DNA of 46,777 bases from Stenotrophomonas maltophilia (lineage in GTDB: Bacteria > Pseudomonadota > Gammaproteobacteria > Xanthomonadales > Xanthomonadaceae), in NCBI RefSeq assembly GCF_004684085.1, contig NZ_SRHZ01000086.1, positions 1 through 46,777 of the forward strand, given 5' to 3'. Every line of letters starts with the position of its first letter. The first letter of the stretch is position 1. The position numbers and the translations under genes were made by a program. Of the stretch, positions 15,068 through 24,191 are shown one piece after another. The notes below the pieces were generated by a model, which made no database searches, had not been told where the DNA came from, and saw nothing but the letters and a program-made list of their open reading frames with translations.

Positions 15068-15994
15068 GTGCCAACCACGCTGTTGCAATCCGATCTCCCC
15101 GGCCTGCCCTTGCGCCACCGCGGCAAGGTGCGTGATGTGTTCGATATCCCGCGCGAGCGGCTGCCTGCAGGGACCCCGCCGGGCGACTACCTGCTGATGG
15201 TGGCCACCGATCGCCTGTCGGCGTTCGACGTGGTCCTGCCCGACCCGATCCCGGGCAAGGGCGAGATGCTCTGCCAGGTCTCCAACTTCTGGTTCGCCAA
15301 GACCGCGCACCTGATGCCCAACCACCTGACCGGCATCGACGTGGCCAGCGTGCTGCCCGAGGGCGTGGACCCGACCCTGTACGCCAAGCGTGCGGTGGTG
15401 ACCCGCAAGCTGAAGCCGGTGCCGGTGGAAGCGATCGCCCGCGGCTACCTGATCGGCAGCGGCTGGAAGGACTACCAGCGCACCGGAAAGGTCAGCGGTA
15501 TCGACCTGCCCGATGGCCTGCGCCAGGCCGAGCAGCTGCCCGAGCCGATCTTCACCCCCTCGACCAAGGCCGCCGTGGGTGACCATGACGAGAACATCGA
15601 TTTCGATGCGATGGTGAAGCAGGTCGGCGCCGAGATGGCCGAACGTGTGCGCGATGCCACCCTGCGCATCTACAAGTTCGCCGCCGATTACGCCCGCGAG
15701 CGCGGCATCATCCTGGCCGATACCAAGTTCGAGTTCGGTACCGACGCCGATGGCCGCCTGTACATCATGGACGAGATGCTGACGCCGGATTCCTCGCGTT
15801 ACTGGCCGGCCGACGAGTACGAAGTGGGCACCAGCCCGCCGAGCTACGACAAGCAGTTCGTGCGCGATTACCTGGAGACGCTGGACTGGGGCAAGACCGC
15901 CCCGGGCCCGAGCATCCCGGCCGAGATCATCGAGCGCACCCGCGCCAAGTACGCCGAGGCGCTGCAGCGCCTGGCCGGGATCAGCGTCGATTGA
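15068..15994 (+). CDS. purC: Phosphoribosylaminoimidazole-succinocarboxamide synthase (SAICAR synthase)
   Basis: The 308-residue enzyme joins aspartate to CAIR in purine synthesis. It is of the longer, yeast-like PurC type: LRHRGKVRDVFDI at the N-terminus (ATP-binding), SAFDVVLPDPIPGKG, VVTRKLKPVPVEAIARGYLIGSGWKDY, DTKFEFGTDADG and MDEMLTPDSSRYW. The start is GTG 15068, with AGGAG placed 5 nt upstream. It is divergent from the J-domain gene and ends with a GTAG-type repeat cluster. Confidence 0.97.
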   Translation: MPTTLLQSDLPGLPLRHRGKVRDVFDIPRERLPAGTPPGDYLLMVATDRLSAFDVVLPDPIPGKGEMLCQVSNFWFAKTAHLMPNHLTGIDVASVLPEGVDPTLYAKRAVVTRKLKPVPVEAIARGYLIGSGWKDYQRTGKVSGIDLPDGLRQAEQLPEPIFTPSTKAAVGDHDENIDFDAMVKQVGAEMAERVRDATLRIYKFAADYARERGIILADTKFEFGTDADGRLYIMDEMLTPDSSRYWPADEYEVGTSPPSYDKQFVRDYLETLDWGKTAPGPSIPAEIIERTRAKYAEALQRLAGISVD

Positions 15995-16038
15995 TCCCCT
16001 TGCGCCCCCGGCTGGAAAGGCGGGGGGCGTTCTGAAGG

Positions 16039-16101
16039 GTAGTGCCGGCCGCTGGCCGGCAGCCTCGGCGAATCCGAAGCCAGGCATGGCCTGGCTCTAC
16101 T
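16039..16101 (+). repeat. Pair of GTAG-type REP palindromes after purC
   Basis: GTAGTGCCGGCCGCTGGCCGGCA (given here as GTAG plus a GCCGGCC-GCT-GGCCGGC-type palindrome) at 16039-16061 faces a second element, AGCCAGGCATGGCCTGGCT-CTAC, at about 16078-16101. The GTAG heads point outward, the usual arrangement of paired SMAG/REP elements. Confidence 0.7.
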
Positions 16102-16130
16102 GACGGCCCGGGCCGGAGTATGCTGGCCGC

Positions 16131-16616
16131 ATGCAGACATCCACCGAGCTTGCGCGGCCGATCGACCGCTATTTCGCCAGCTATTCCGACGACCACCGCA
16201 ATGTGATCAACCAGCGCATCCACGTGATGGCGGTGCCGGCGATCCTGTGGTCGGTGGTGGCGCTGCTGTGGTGCCTGCCGCCGCTGATCACCTGGTTCCA
16301 GTACGGCATCTGGTCGGCGTTTGCGATGTTCAGCGCCTGGTGCTTCTACAACAAGCTGTCGCGCTCGCTGGGCATCGGCATGCTCATCCAGTTCTTCGTG
16401 TTCGGCTGCCTGTGCCGGCTGCTGGAGGCGGAAATCGGCCTGCACAACCTGTTCTGGCTGGCGGTGGGCGTGTTCGTGGTGGCCTGGATCGCGCAGTTCA
16501 TCGGCCACAAGTTCGAGGGCCGCAAGCCGAGTTTCCTGACCGACCTGACCTACCTGCTGATTGGTCCGGCCTGGGTGATGGCCAAGGCCTACCGCAAGCT
16601 CGACTGGCGCTACTGA
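16131..16616 (+). CDS. Mpo1-like (DUF962) membrane protein
   Basis: The 161-residue protein belongs to the DUF962/Mpo1 family: RPIDRYFASYSDDHRNVINQRIHVMAVPAILWS at the N-terminus, with the conserved H..N...H pattern, and WIAQFIGHKFEGRKPSFLTDLTYLLIGPAW near the C-terminus. Four membrane helices are visible. Yeast Mpo1 is an Fe(II)-dependent dioxygenase that shortens 2-hydroxy fatty acids, and the conserved His residues are present here; the activity in bacteria is inferred. It is monocistronic as far as can be seen. Confidence 0.85.
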   Translation: MQTSTELARPIDRYFASYSDDHRNVINQRIHVMAVPAILWSVVALLWCLPPLITWFQYGIWSAFAMFSAWCFYNKLSRSLGIGMLIQFFVFGCLCRLLEAEIGLHNLFWLAVGVFVVAWIAQFIGHKFEGRKPSFLTDLTYLLIGPAWVMAKAYRKLDWRY

Positions 16617-16949
16617 CCTGACAGCGGCAGACGGCATCCCCCGTTTCCTGAACGGGCAGGTTCCGTCACCCGTAGTCCACGGCGGCCCTGCCAGCCTGCG
16701 CCCGTGACCCGCCCCCCACCTCCCGCCCGTTGACGGCAGCCCCTGTGCGACAGGGCCTGCGGTCTCCCTGCGTGGGCGTAGGGTGATCCCCGAGGGCAGC
16801 CAGAGAGGTACCGCAGGAACGTGATGCTGCGCCGCAGAAAAAATGAATCAGCGAACGTTACATGCAATTGATCGCTGTTCGATGGGTTTCGGCGACATTT
16901 CGCAGCCTGTTATCCTCCCTGACCTGCTCGTGAATCATGGATTCCCTGC
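16617..16949. other. Gene-free region upstream of the Mrp operon
   Basis: No gene is visible in these 333 nt. The last ~100 nt are noticeably AT-richer (AAAAAATGAATCAGCG, TTACATGCAATTGATC, CCTGTTATCC) and must contain the mrp promoter. A possible -10 is TTATCC at 16910, but the matching -35 (TTTCGG) is poor. No terminator for the preceding gene was found. Confidence 0.4.
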
Positions 16950-19778
16950 ATGCTCCCCAGCCTGCCCCTGCTGCTGGCCCTGCCGTTCCTGATGGCAGTG
17001 GCTGTTGCGGCCTTCCCCCGTAGTTCGCGCTCGACTGCTGCCTGGCTGGCGGCGCTGGCGCCGTTGGGCGGGCTGGCCATCCTCGCCTGGCTGACCCCTT
17101 CGGTCCTCGACGGCCAGGTGGTGCGGACGATGGTCCCCTGGCTGCCGCAGATCGGCCTCGACTTCACCCTGCGCCTGGACGGGCTGGCCTGGATGTTCGC
17201 CGGGCTGGTGCTGGGCATCGGCGCGCTGGTGGTGCTGTACGCGCGCTACTACCTGAGCCAGCAGGACAACGCGCACCGCTTCTACTGTTACCTGCTGCTG
17301 TTCATGGGCGCCATGCTGGGCATGGTGGTGTCGGGCAACCTGCTGTTGCTGATGATCTTCTGGGAAATGACCAGCATCAGCTCGTTCCTGCTGATCGGCT
17401 TCTGGTCGCACCGCCAGGACGCCCGCGAAGGCGCGCGCATGGCGCTGGTGATCACCGGCGGCGGCGGCCTGGCCCTGCTCGGTGGCGTGCTGCTGATCGG
17501 CCGCATCGTCGGCAGCTTCGACCTGGACGTGGTGCTGGCCGCGGGCGAGCAGATCCGCGCCAGCGCGCTGTATCCGTACGCTCTGTTCCTGGTGCTGGCC
17601 GGCATCTTCACCAAGAGCGCGCAGTTCCCGTTCCATTTCTGGCTGCCGCACGCGATGGCTGCGCCGACGCCGGTCTCGGCCTACCTGCACTCGGCCACCA
17701 TGGTGAAGGCCGGCGTGTTCCTGCTGGCGCGCCTGCACCCGGTCCTGGCCGGCAGCGATCTGTTCTTCTACACCGTCAGCGGTATCGGCGCGCTGACCTT
17801 GCTGATCGGCGCCTGGAACGCGATCTTCCAGCATGACCTGAAGGGCCTGCTGGCCTATTCGACGATCTCACACCTGGGCCTGATCACCCTGCTGTTCGGC
17901 CTGTCCACGCCGATGGCGGTGGTGGCCGGCGTGTTCCACATCCTCAACCACGCCACCTTCAAGGCGTCGTTGTTCATGGCCGCCGGCATCATCGACCACG
18001 AGACCGGCACCCGTGACATGCGCAAACTGGGTGGCCTGCGCAGGCTGATGCCGTTCACCAGTGCGCTGGCGATCATCGCCTCGCTGGCGATGGCCGGCAT
18101 CCCGCTGCTCAATGGCTTCCTGTCCAAGGAAATGCTGTTCGCCGAAGCGCTCTCGGCCGGTGGCACGGACACCATGCGCACGGCCGTGTCGATCGCCGCG
18201 CTGCTGGCCGGCGTGTTCGGCGTGGCCTACAGCCTGCGCTTCGTGCACGACACGTTCTTCGGCAAAGGCCCGCATGATCTGGATCGCGTACCGCACGAAC
18301 CGCCGCGCTGGATGAAGGTGCCGGTGGAACTGCTGGTGGTGATCTGCGTGGCGGTGGGCGTGGCCCCGGCACTGACCGTGGCGCCGGTGCTGCATGCCGC
18401 TGCGGCCTCGATCCTCGGCAGCGCCATGCCCGAGTACAGCCTGTCGGTCTGGCATGGCTTCAACCTGCCGCTGGCGATGAGCGCGATCGGCGTGGTCGGT
18501 GGCGTGGCGCTGTACTTCGGCCTGCGCAAGCTGATCAATCTGCATGGGGTGACCAATACCAGCCCCGGGCGCAATGTGTTCCACCATCAGCTGGACCTGC
18601 TCTCGGCCGCAGCACAGCGGCTGACCCACGGCATCGCCAACGGCAGCCTGCAACGCATGCTGCTGGGCCTGGTGCTGGTGGCGATCGTGGTCGCGGCCGC
18701 GCCGTTCGTGGCCAACCCGGCCTCGCCCAACTGGACCGCGCCACAACCGATTCCGCTGCTCGGCTGGGTGCTGTGGCTGGTGATGATGGCCTGCGCCGTC
18801 GCCACCCTGCGCGTCTACAAGCAGCGCCTGCTGGCAGTGCTGCTGGTGGGTGGCGTCGGCCTGATGGTGGCGCTGACCTTCGTGTTCCTGTCTGCCCCGG
18901 ATCTGGCCCTGACCCAGCTGCTGGTGGAGATGGTGACCCTGGTGCTGATGCTGCTGGGCATGAACTACCTGCCCGCACAGTCCGGGCCGGAGCGGCCGCG
19001 CTGGCGCAAGCGCCGCGATGCAGTGATCGCGATCATCGCCGGTGCCGGCCTGGGTGCACTGGCCTATACCGCGATGACCCTGCCGCCGAACACCATGGCC
19101 GGCGAGCTGCTCGCCCGTGCCCTGCCCGAGGCCTACGGCCAGAACGTGGTCAACGTGATCCTGGTCGACTTCCGCGGCTTCGATACGTTTGGCGAGATCA
19201 CCGTGTTCGGCATCGCCGCGTTGGTGGTGCATGCGCTGCTGCGGCGCACGCGGATGGCGCCGGAACAGATCATGCCCGGCCCGCCGATCAAACTGCCGGT
19301 TCCGGCCGATCTGGCACAGATCATGTTCCCGCTGACCCTGACCGTGTCGATCTTCCTGTTCCTGCGCGGCCACAACGCACCGGGCGGTGGCTTCATCGCC
19401 GGCCTGGTGCTGGCCGTGCCACTGCTGATCCAGTACGTGATCCAGGGCACCGCGTCGGTGGAATCGCGCTTCGGCTTCGATTACATCCGCTGCATCGGCA
19501 TGGGCCTGCTGATCGCCATTCTCAGCGGCAGTGCGTCGATGTTGTTCGGTGTGCCGTTCCTGACCAGCGGCCATCTCGACCTGCATCTGCCGCTGATCGG
19601 CGACGTACCGCTGGCCAGCGCGATCGGCTTCGATATCGGCGTGTACCTGGTGGTGTTCGGCGGCGCGATGCTGATGCTGTCGATGATGGCCACCGTGAAA
19701 CCTTCTCGCACCCGCAGCGCGCGCAAGGGCGAGATCGACCTGCAACGCCGTTCGGCACGTACCGGGGAGATGCACTGA
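16950..19778 (+). CDS. mrpA: Mrp Na+(K+)/H+ antiporter, fused subunits A and B
   Basis: The 942-residue protein is the large Mrp subunit with MrpB fused to its C-terminus, as in Pseudomonas Sha/Pha operons. The A part is related to NADH dehydrogenase ND5: LLLMIFWEMTSISSFLLIGFW, AQFPFHFWLPHAMAAPTPVSAYLHSATMVKAG (proton-channel motif with conserved Lys), and LLAYSTISHLGLITLL. The MrpA-specific C-terminal section contains APDLALTQLLVEMVTLVLMLLGM and DFRGFDTFGEITVFG. From about residue 790 the MrpB domain follows (TVSIFLFLRGHNAPGGGFIAG). It is the first of six genes; its stop overlaps the mrpC start by 1 nt. Confidence 0.95.
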   Translation: MLPSLPLLLALPFLMAVAVAAFPRSSRSTAAWLAALAPLGGLAILAWLTPSVLDGQVVRTMVPWLPQIGLDFTLRLDGLAWMFAGLVLGIGALVVLYARYYLSQQDNAHRFYCYLLLFMGAMLGMVVSGNLLLLMIFWEMTSISSFLLIGFWSHRQDAREGARMALVITGGGGLALLGGVLLIGRIVGSFDLDVVLAAGEQIRASALYPYALFLVLAGIFTKSAQFPFHFWLPHAMAAPTPVSAYLHSATMVKAGVFLLARLHPVLAGSDLFFYTVSGIGALTLLIGAWNAIFQHDLKGLLAYSTISHLGLITLLFGLSTPMAVVAGVFHILNHATFKASLFMAAGIIDHETGTRDMRKLGGLRRLMPFTSALAIIASLAMAGIPLLNGFLSKEMLFAEALSAGGTDTMRTAVSIAALLAGVFGVAYSLRFVHDTFFGKGPHDLDRVPHEPPRWMKVPVELLVVICVAVGVAPALTVAPVLHAAAASILGSAMPEYSLSVWHGFNLPLAMSAIGVVGGVALYFGLRKLINLHGVTNTSPGRNVFHHQLDLLSAAAQRLTHGIANGSLQRMLLGLVLVAIVVAAAPFVANPASPNWTAPQPIPLLGWVLWLVMMACAVATLRVYKQRLLAVLLVGGVGLMVALTFVFLSAPDLALTQLLVEMVTLVLMLLGMNYLPAQSGPERPRWRKRRDAVIAIIAGAGLGALAYTAMTLPPNTMAGELLARALPEAYGQNVVNVILVDFRGFDTFGEITVFGIAALVVHALLRRTRMAPEQIMPGPPIKLPVPADLAQIMFPLTLTVSIFLFLRGHNAPGGGFIAGLVLAVPLLIQYVIQGTASVESRFGFDYIRCIGMGLLIAILSGSASMLFGVPFLTSGHLDLHLPLIGDVPLASAIGFDIGVYLVVFGGAMLMLSMMATVKPSRTRSARKGEIDLQRRSARTGEMH

Positions 19779-20170
19779 TGGAACTGGCCCTGGCCTCCGC
19801 GATCGGCGTACTCACTGCGATCGGCATCTACCTGCTGCTGCGTGCGCGCAGCTTCGATGTGATCCTCGGCATGACCTTCCTGTCCTACGCCACCAACCTG
19901 CTGATCTTCGCCGGTGGCCGCGTGGTGCTGGGCAAGGCACCGGTGCTGCAGGAAGGCGTGGACAGCCACCTCGGCAACTACACCGACCCGCTGCCGCAGG
20001 CGCTGGTGCTGACCGCGATCGTGATCGCCTTCGCGATGACCGCCGTCAGCATCGTGCTGGCCATGCGCAGCCGCAGCGACAACCACAGCGACCACGTGGA
20101 CGCGCACGAGCCGGATGACGACCTGCAGGATGAGCGCGTGCCGCCGCGCCAGGGCGAGGACCGCGCATGA
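19778..20170 (+). CDS. mrpC: Mrp antiporter subunit C
   Basis: The 130-residue subunit resembles NuoK: ASAIGVLTAIGIYLLLRARSFDVILGMTFLSYATNLLIFAGG and DPLPQALVLTAIVIAFAMTAVSIVL, with the buried acidic/polar positions of the family and three membrane helices. The C-terminal tail is short and charged (Asp/Glu/His-rich). ATG 19778 shares a base with the preceding stop (TGATG), and its own stop overlaps the mrpD start (ATGA), so the genes are translationally coupled. Confidence 0.95.
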   Translation: MELALASAIGVLTAIGIYLLLRARSFDVILGMTFLSYATNLLIFAGGRVVLGKAPVLQEGVDSHLGNYTDPLPQALVLTAIVIAFAMTAVSIVLAMRSRSDNHSDHVDAHEPDDDLQDERVPPRQGEDRA

Positions 20171-21702
20171 ACCATCTGGTGATCCTGCCGATCCTGGTTC
20201 CCCTGCTTGGTGCCGCGCTGTCGCTGTTCGTCGAGCACCGCCGCTATGGCCCGAAGGTGCAGCGCGCGGTGGCCTGGACCTCGCTGTCGGCGCTGGCACT
20301 GGTGGTCGGCCTGTTGTTTGCAACTACCGCCAGTGGCGACGTCAGCGTCTACCTGCTCGGCGACTGGCCGTCGCGGCTGGGCATCGCGCTGGTGGCGGAC
20401 CGGTTGTCGGCGTGGATGCTGCTGACCACCCTGCTGCTGGCCATACCCTGCCTGCTGCATGCCTGCTCGGGCTGGGACCGCCGCGCACCGCACTTCCACG
20501 CACTGTTCCAGTTCCAGCTGGTCGGCCTCAACGGTGCGTTCCTTACCGGCGACATCTTCAACCTGTTCGTGTTCTTCGAGGTGATGCTGATCGCCTCCTA
20601 CGGACTGCTGCTCAGTGGCGGCCGGGGCCTGCGCATGCGCATCGGCCTGCACTACGTGGTGTTCAACGTCACTGCTTCGACCCTGTTCCTGATCGCGCTG
20701 GGCCTGCTGTATGCCTCGCTGGGCTCGCTGAACATGGCCGAGCTGTCGCAGCGCATCGCCGAGGTGCCGCCGGCACAGCTGACCCTGGTGAAGGCGACGA
20801 TGGGCCTGTTGCTGCTGGTGTTCTGCGCCAAAGCCGCGCTGATGCCGCTGTACCTGTGGCTGCCAGAAGCCTATTCGCGCGCACCGGCCGCGGTGGCCGC
20901 ACTGTTCGCGATCATGACCAAGGTCGGCCTGTACGCGGTGCTGCGCATCCAGATGCTGTGGTTCGGCGACGATGCCGGTGCGATGGCCGGCTACGGCCGC
21001 GACTGGCTGCTGTGGGCCGGTGTGGCAACGCTGGTGCTCGGTGGCCTCGGCGCACTGGCGGCCACCCGCCTGCGCGTACTGATCTCGTACCTGGTGATCG
21101 TCTCGGCCGCCACGCTGTTCATCGCCTTCTCGGTGGGCACGCCACAGGTGCTTTCGGCCGGCCTGTACTACCTGCCACACAGCAGCTTCGTCGCCGCCGC
21201 ACTGTTCCTGATTGCCGACCTGATCCGCCGCCGCCGTGGTGGCGCCAGCGACCGCAAGGAAGTAGTGGCGCCGATGCCCGGCAAGGAAACGCCGGCCGTG
21301 CTGTTCCTGATCGGCGCGGTGTCGGTGGCGGGCCTGCCACCGCTGTCCGGCTTCCTGGCCAAGGCCGCACTGCTGGCCGGCATGCCGGCGCAGTACACCG
21401 CCCCGGTCTGGACCGCCGTACTGGTCAGCAGCCTGCTGGTGATCATGGGCCTGACCCGCGGCGGCATCCGCCTGTTCTGGCGCGTGCCGCCCGTCGAGGC
21501 AGATGCACCGAAGCCGCGCAAGGCACGCCTGCGCCGGGTCGAGCTGTACGCGGCCTGCATCCTGCTGGCCTACGGCATCGGCATGACCCTGGCCGCTGCA
21601 CCGCTGATGCGCTACACCGACGCCACCGCCGCACAGCTTCTGCACCCCAGCGAGTACGTGCAGCAGTTGCGCGCGACCACGCCGGAGATCCGCCAGCCAT
21701 GA
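20167..21702 (+). CDS. mrpD: Mrp antiporter subunit D
   Basis: The 511-residue protein is the second large antiporter-like subunit, related to NuoL/M/N. Visible signatures are LTGDIFNLFVFFEVMLIASYGLLL (conserved membrane Glu), KAALMPLYLWLPEAYSRAPAAVAALFAIMTKVGLYAVLR (conserved Lys), and VAGLPPLSGFLAKAALLAG. About 14 membrane helices are expected. It probably forms one of the two proton or cation channels together with MrpA. Both ends overlap neighbours by 4 nt. Confidence 0.95.
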   Translation: MNHLVILPILVPLLGAALSLFVEHRRYGPKVQRAVAWTSLSALALVVGLLFATTASGDVSVYLLGDWPSRLGIALVADRLSAWMLLTTLLLAIPCLLHACSGWDRRAPHFHALFQFQLVGLNGAFLTGDIFNLFVFFEVMLIASYGLLLSGGRGLRMRIGLHYVVFNVTASTLFLIALGLLYASLGSLNMAELSQRIAEVPPAQLTLVKATMGLLLLVFCAKAALMPLYLWLPEAYSRAPAAVAALFAIMTKVGLYAVLRIQMLWFGDDAGAMAGYGRDWLLWAGVATLVLGGLGALAATRLRVLISYLVIVSAATLFIAFSVGTPQVLSAGLYYLPHSSFVAAALFLIADLIRRRRGGASDRKEVVAPMPGKETPAVLFLIGAVSVAGLPPLSGFLAKAALLAGMPAQYTAPVWTAVLVSSLLVIMGLTRGGIRLFWRVPPVEADAPKPRKARLRRVELYAACILLAYGIGMTLAAAPLMRYTDATAAQLLHPSEYVQQLRATTPEIRQP

Positions 21703-22205
21703 CCGCCCAGCGCTCCCTGTTCCGCCGCGTCATTCCCTCGCCGATGCTCAGCATCATGGTGGTGGCGTTCTGGCTGCTGATGTCCGACAGCTTCACCCTC
21801 GGCCAGATCGTGCTGGGGCTGGTACTGGGCGTGGTGGTGCCGCTGTTTGCCGCACGCCTGGACCGCGAGTTTGCCCGCATCGGCACCCTGCGCCCGCTGC
21901 CCAAGCTGCTGTGCGTGACCCTGTGGGACATCCTGATGTCCAACATCCGCGTCGCCATCCAGGTACTCGGCCCGGAGAAGAACATCCACCCCGGTTTCAT
22001 CTGGTTGCCGCTGGACATCGCCAACATCCACGGCATCGCCGCGCTGACCAGCATGATCACCCTGACCCCGGGCACGGTCTCGGCCGCGCTCAGCGACGAC
22101 CGCAAGTTCCTGCTGGTGCACGTGCTGCACCTGGAGGACCCACAGGACCTGATCGATACGATCAAGCGCCGTTACGAGGCGCCGTTGATGGAGATCTTCC
22201 CATGA
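21699..22205 (+). CDS. mrpE: Mrp antiporter subunit E
   Basis: The 168-residue protein has the MrpE arrangement: two to three N-terminal helices (MLSIMVVAFWLLMSDSFTLGQIVLGLVLGVVVPLF) and a soluble C-terminal part with ALTSMITLTPGTVSAALSDD, the conserved T-P-G-T motif, then a C-terminal YEAPLMEIF end. MrpE has no counterpart in complex I and is needed for assembly in other species. It overlaps mrpD and mrpF by 4 nt each. Confidence 0.95.
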   Translation: MTAQRSLFRRVIPSPMLSIMVVAFWLLMSDSFTLGQIVLGLVLGVVVPLFAARLDREFARIGTLRPLPKLLCVTLWDILMSNIRVAIQVLGPEKNIHPGFIWLPLDIANIHGIAALTSMITLTPGTVSAALSDDRKFLLVHVLHLEDPQDLIDTIKRRYEAPLMEIFP

Positions 22206-22486
22206 CCGGTTTTGAAGTCATCCAGACCACCCTGGTGGTGTGCATGCACGTGGTCGGCCTGGCCATGCTGCTGGCCACCTGGCGCCTGCTGCGCGGGCCC
22301 ACCGTGCCCGACCGCATCCTCGCGCTGGACACCCTGTCGGTGACCGCGATCGCCGAGCTGATGCTGTTCGGCATGTACCTCAACTCGCCGATCTACTTCG
22401 AAGCGGCGCTGATCATCGCCATGCTCGGCTTCGGCAGCACCGTGGTGCTGAGCAAGTTCGTGCTGCGCCGGGACATCGTCGAATGA
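22202..22486 (+). CDS. mrpF: Mrp antiporter subunit F
   Basis: The 94-residue protein has three membrane helices and the MrpF signature RLLRGPTVPDRILALDTLSVTAIAELML, with the conserved Pro-Asp-Arg loop and Asp in the second helix. The C-terminus IAMLGFGSTVVLSKFVLRRDIVE is typical of the family. Its ATG overlaps the mrpE stop, and its stop overlaps the mrpG start. Confidence 0.95.
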   Translation: MTGFEVIQTTLVVCMHVVGLAMLLATWRLLRGPTVPDRILALDTLSVTAIAELMLFGMYLNSPIYFEAALIIAMLGFGSTVVLSKFVLRRDIVE

Positions 22487-22872
22487 TCACCGCGATCCAG
22501 ATCGGCCTGTCGATCCTGCTGCTGTTCGGCTGCTTCTTCATCCTGGTCGGCGCACTGGGCCTGGTGAAGCTGTCCACCTTCTTCAAGCGCCTGCACGCGC
22601 CGACCAAGGCCAGCACGCTGGGCGTGGGCTGCGTGCTGGTGTGCTCGGTGTGCTACCACATCTTCCTGGGCCAGGACCCGCAACCGCGCGAGCTGCTGAT
22701 CACCGTGTTCCTGTTCATCACCGCACCGATCAGCGCGCACATGATGGCCAAGGCCGCGCTGTCGCTGCTGATGGAGACCCGGCCCAGCCTGCCGGGCAAC
22801 GAGCCGGCTGCTGAAGAGCAGCTGCCGCCGCCGGAACCGGTGCGGGAAGAAGAAACCACGCAGAACCGGTAG
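22483..22872 (+). CDS. mrpG: Mrp antiporter subunit G
   Basis: The 129-residue protein shows the MrpG pattern GCFFILVGALGLVKLSTFFKRLHAPTKASTLGVG and LLITVFLFITAPISAHMMAKAAL, with three membrane helices, and closes the operon. The last ~30 residues are a Pro/Glu-rich cytoplasmic tail that varies between species. The TAG stop is itself the end of a GGTAG sequence that starts the downstream GTAG-repeat cluster. A hairpin with T-run (22882-22906) within that cluster can terminate the operon. Confidence 0.95.
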   Translation: MITAIQIGLSILLLFGCFFILVGALGLVKLSTFFKRLHAPTKASTLGVGCVLVCSVCYHIFLGQDPQPRELLITVFLFITAPISAHMMAKAALSLLMETRPSLPGNEPAAEEQLPPPEPVREEETTQNR

Positions 22873-23158
22873 TGCCGGTAGAGGCCGACCTTGGTCGGCG
22901 CTTTTTCCCCGAGTGCCAACCAAGGTTGGCACCCACCGGGTGATCGGTGGTGGGTGACGACCGTTGGTCGGCACGGAACCAACCGCATCCACGCATGGCG
23001 TGGATCTACCGACCGCAATGCCCGGTAGGTGCCGACCTTGGTCGGCGCTTTTTCCCCGAGTGCCAACCAAGGTTGGCACCCACCGGGTGATCGGTGGTAG
23101 CTGCCGACCGTTGGTCGGCACGACATCAACCGCATCCACGCATGGCGTGGATCTACAA
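22868..23158. repeat. Tandemly duplicated cluster of GTAG palindromes, with terminator-like hairpins
   Basis: Two near-identical units lie head to tail, unit 1 at 22878-23024 and unit 2 from 23025 to about 23158. Each contains the same order of hairpins: GCCGACC-TT-GGTCGGC followed by GCTTTTT, then GTGCCAACC-AA-GGTTGGCAC, then CCGACCGTTGGTCGG, then ATCCACGC-ATG-GCGTGGAT-CTAC. The first hairpin and its T-run look like a terminator for mrpG. The cluster reaches the last codons of the convergent exchanger gene. Confidence 0.8.
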
Positions 23159-24118
23159 CACCGGTGCGCCCACCAGCAGCAGCTCCAGCACGAACCAGCC
23201 GACAAAGGCGACCAGCAGGATCGCGCCTTCGCCGCGGCTGATCTTCAGGTCGCCACGCAGCATCGGGTACAGCACCAGCGCGAAGGCCAGCAGCGCCGGC
23301 AGTTCCAGGCGCACGAACGAGGCCGGCAGTGCCAGCGGCTGCAGCACCGCCATCGCACCGATCACCAGCAGCAGGTTGACCACGCTGGAACCCAGTACGT
23401 GGCCCAACACCATGTCGCCATGACCACGGCGTGCGGCAGCAATTGCGGTCGCCACCTCCGGCAGCGCGGTACCGATCGCCACCGGCAGCAGACCGACCAG
23501 CAGCGGTGTCCAACCCAGGGCCACGCCGAAGTCCGCTGCCGCACCCACCACCAGGCGTGCGCCCCAGTACAGGGTCAGCGCGGCGATCAGCACCCGCAAC
23601 ACGTTCAACGGCAGGCTGGTACGACGCAGAGCGGATTCGGCGATAGCCGCCTGCACCTCGGCGTTCTCGCTGCGGCCACGGCGCAGCAGCAGCACCTGCA
23701 CCACGATGAAGCCGGCCAGCAGTACACCACCCTCCCAGCGCGCCAGGCCGCCATCGAGCCCGAACAGGATCAACAGCACGCCGGCCGCCAGCAGCGACCA
23801 CCACAGCACCGTCTGCAGCCGCGCGCGCAGCAGCAGCGGCGCAGCCATCGCGGCAACGGCCAGGGTCAGGCCCAGGTTGACGATGCTGCTGCCCACCGCA
23901 TTGCCCAGTGCCAGCTCCGGCTGGCCGACCGCCAGCGCGCGCGCGTTGACCGCCAGTTCCGGCAGCGAGGTGGTCACCCCGAGCAGCAGCAGTCCGGCAG
24001 TGAACGGACTGGCCCCGAAGCGCTGGGCCAGACCGGACACGGCCTTGACGATGGAGTCCCCGCCCAGCGCCAGCAGCAGCAGGCCAAGCAGGAACCAGGC
24101 AATGGCAATGGCGATCAT
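23153..24118 (-). CDS. Calcium/sodium antiporter of the CaCA family (YrbG-like)
   Basis: The 321-residue membrane protein contains the two inverted alpha repeats of the CaCA exchangers: GVTTSLPELAVNARALAVGQPELALGNAVGSSIVNLGLTL in the first half and PVAIGTALPEVATAIAAARRGHGDMVLGHVLGSSVVNLLL in the second, each with the conserved Pro-Glu and Gly-Ser-Ser/Asn ion-binding residues. About ten membrane helices are present. GGGGGAG lies 6 nt before the ATG. The last residues (VGAPVL) overlap the GTAG-repeat cluster, whose CTAC on the plus strand supplies the stop codon region. Confidence 0.92.
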   Translation of the reverse strand: MIAIAIAWFLLGLLLLALGGDSIVKAVSGLAQRFGASPFTAGLLLLGVTTSLPELAVNARALAVGQPELALGNAVGSSIVNLGLTLAVAAMAAPLLLRARLQTVLWWSLLAAGVLLILFGLDGGLARWEGGVLLAGFIVVQVLLLRRGRSENAEVQAAIAESALRRTSLPLNVLRVLIAALTLYWGARLVVGAAADFGVALGWTPLLVGLLPVAIGTALPEVATAIAAARRGHGDMVLGHVLGSSVVNLLLVIGAMAVLQPLALPASFVRLELPALLAFALVLYPMLRGDLKISRGEGAILLVAFVGWFVLELLLVGAPVL

Positions 24119-24191
24119 CGAGCACTCCCCCAGCAGTGGTGGCGCGATTCTACGCTTGGCCCGCGCGCGTGGCTGGGCCGTGGATCAAGGA

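Noticed and set aside
16617..16949. Small gene or tRNA in the gap before the Mrp operon
   Set aside because: No frame with a plausible start, ribosome-binding site and coding composition, and no cloverleaf-type sequence was visible.
22868..23158. Repeat array that could look like a CRISPR
   Set aside because: The units are two tandem copies of a block of unequal palindromes, not regular repeats with unique spacers, and no cas gene is near.
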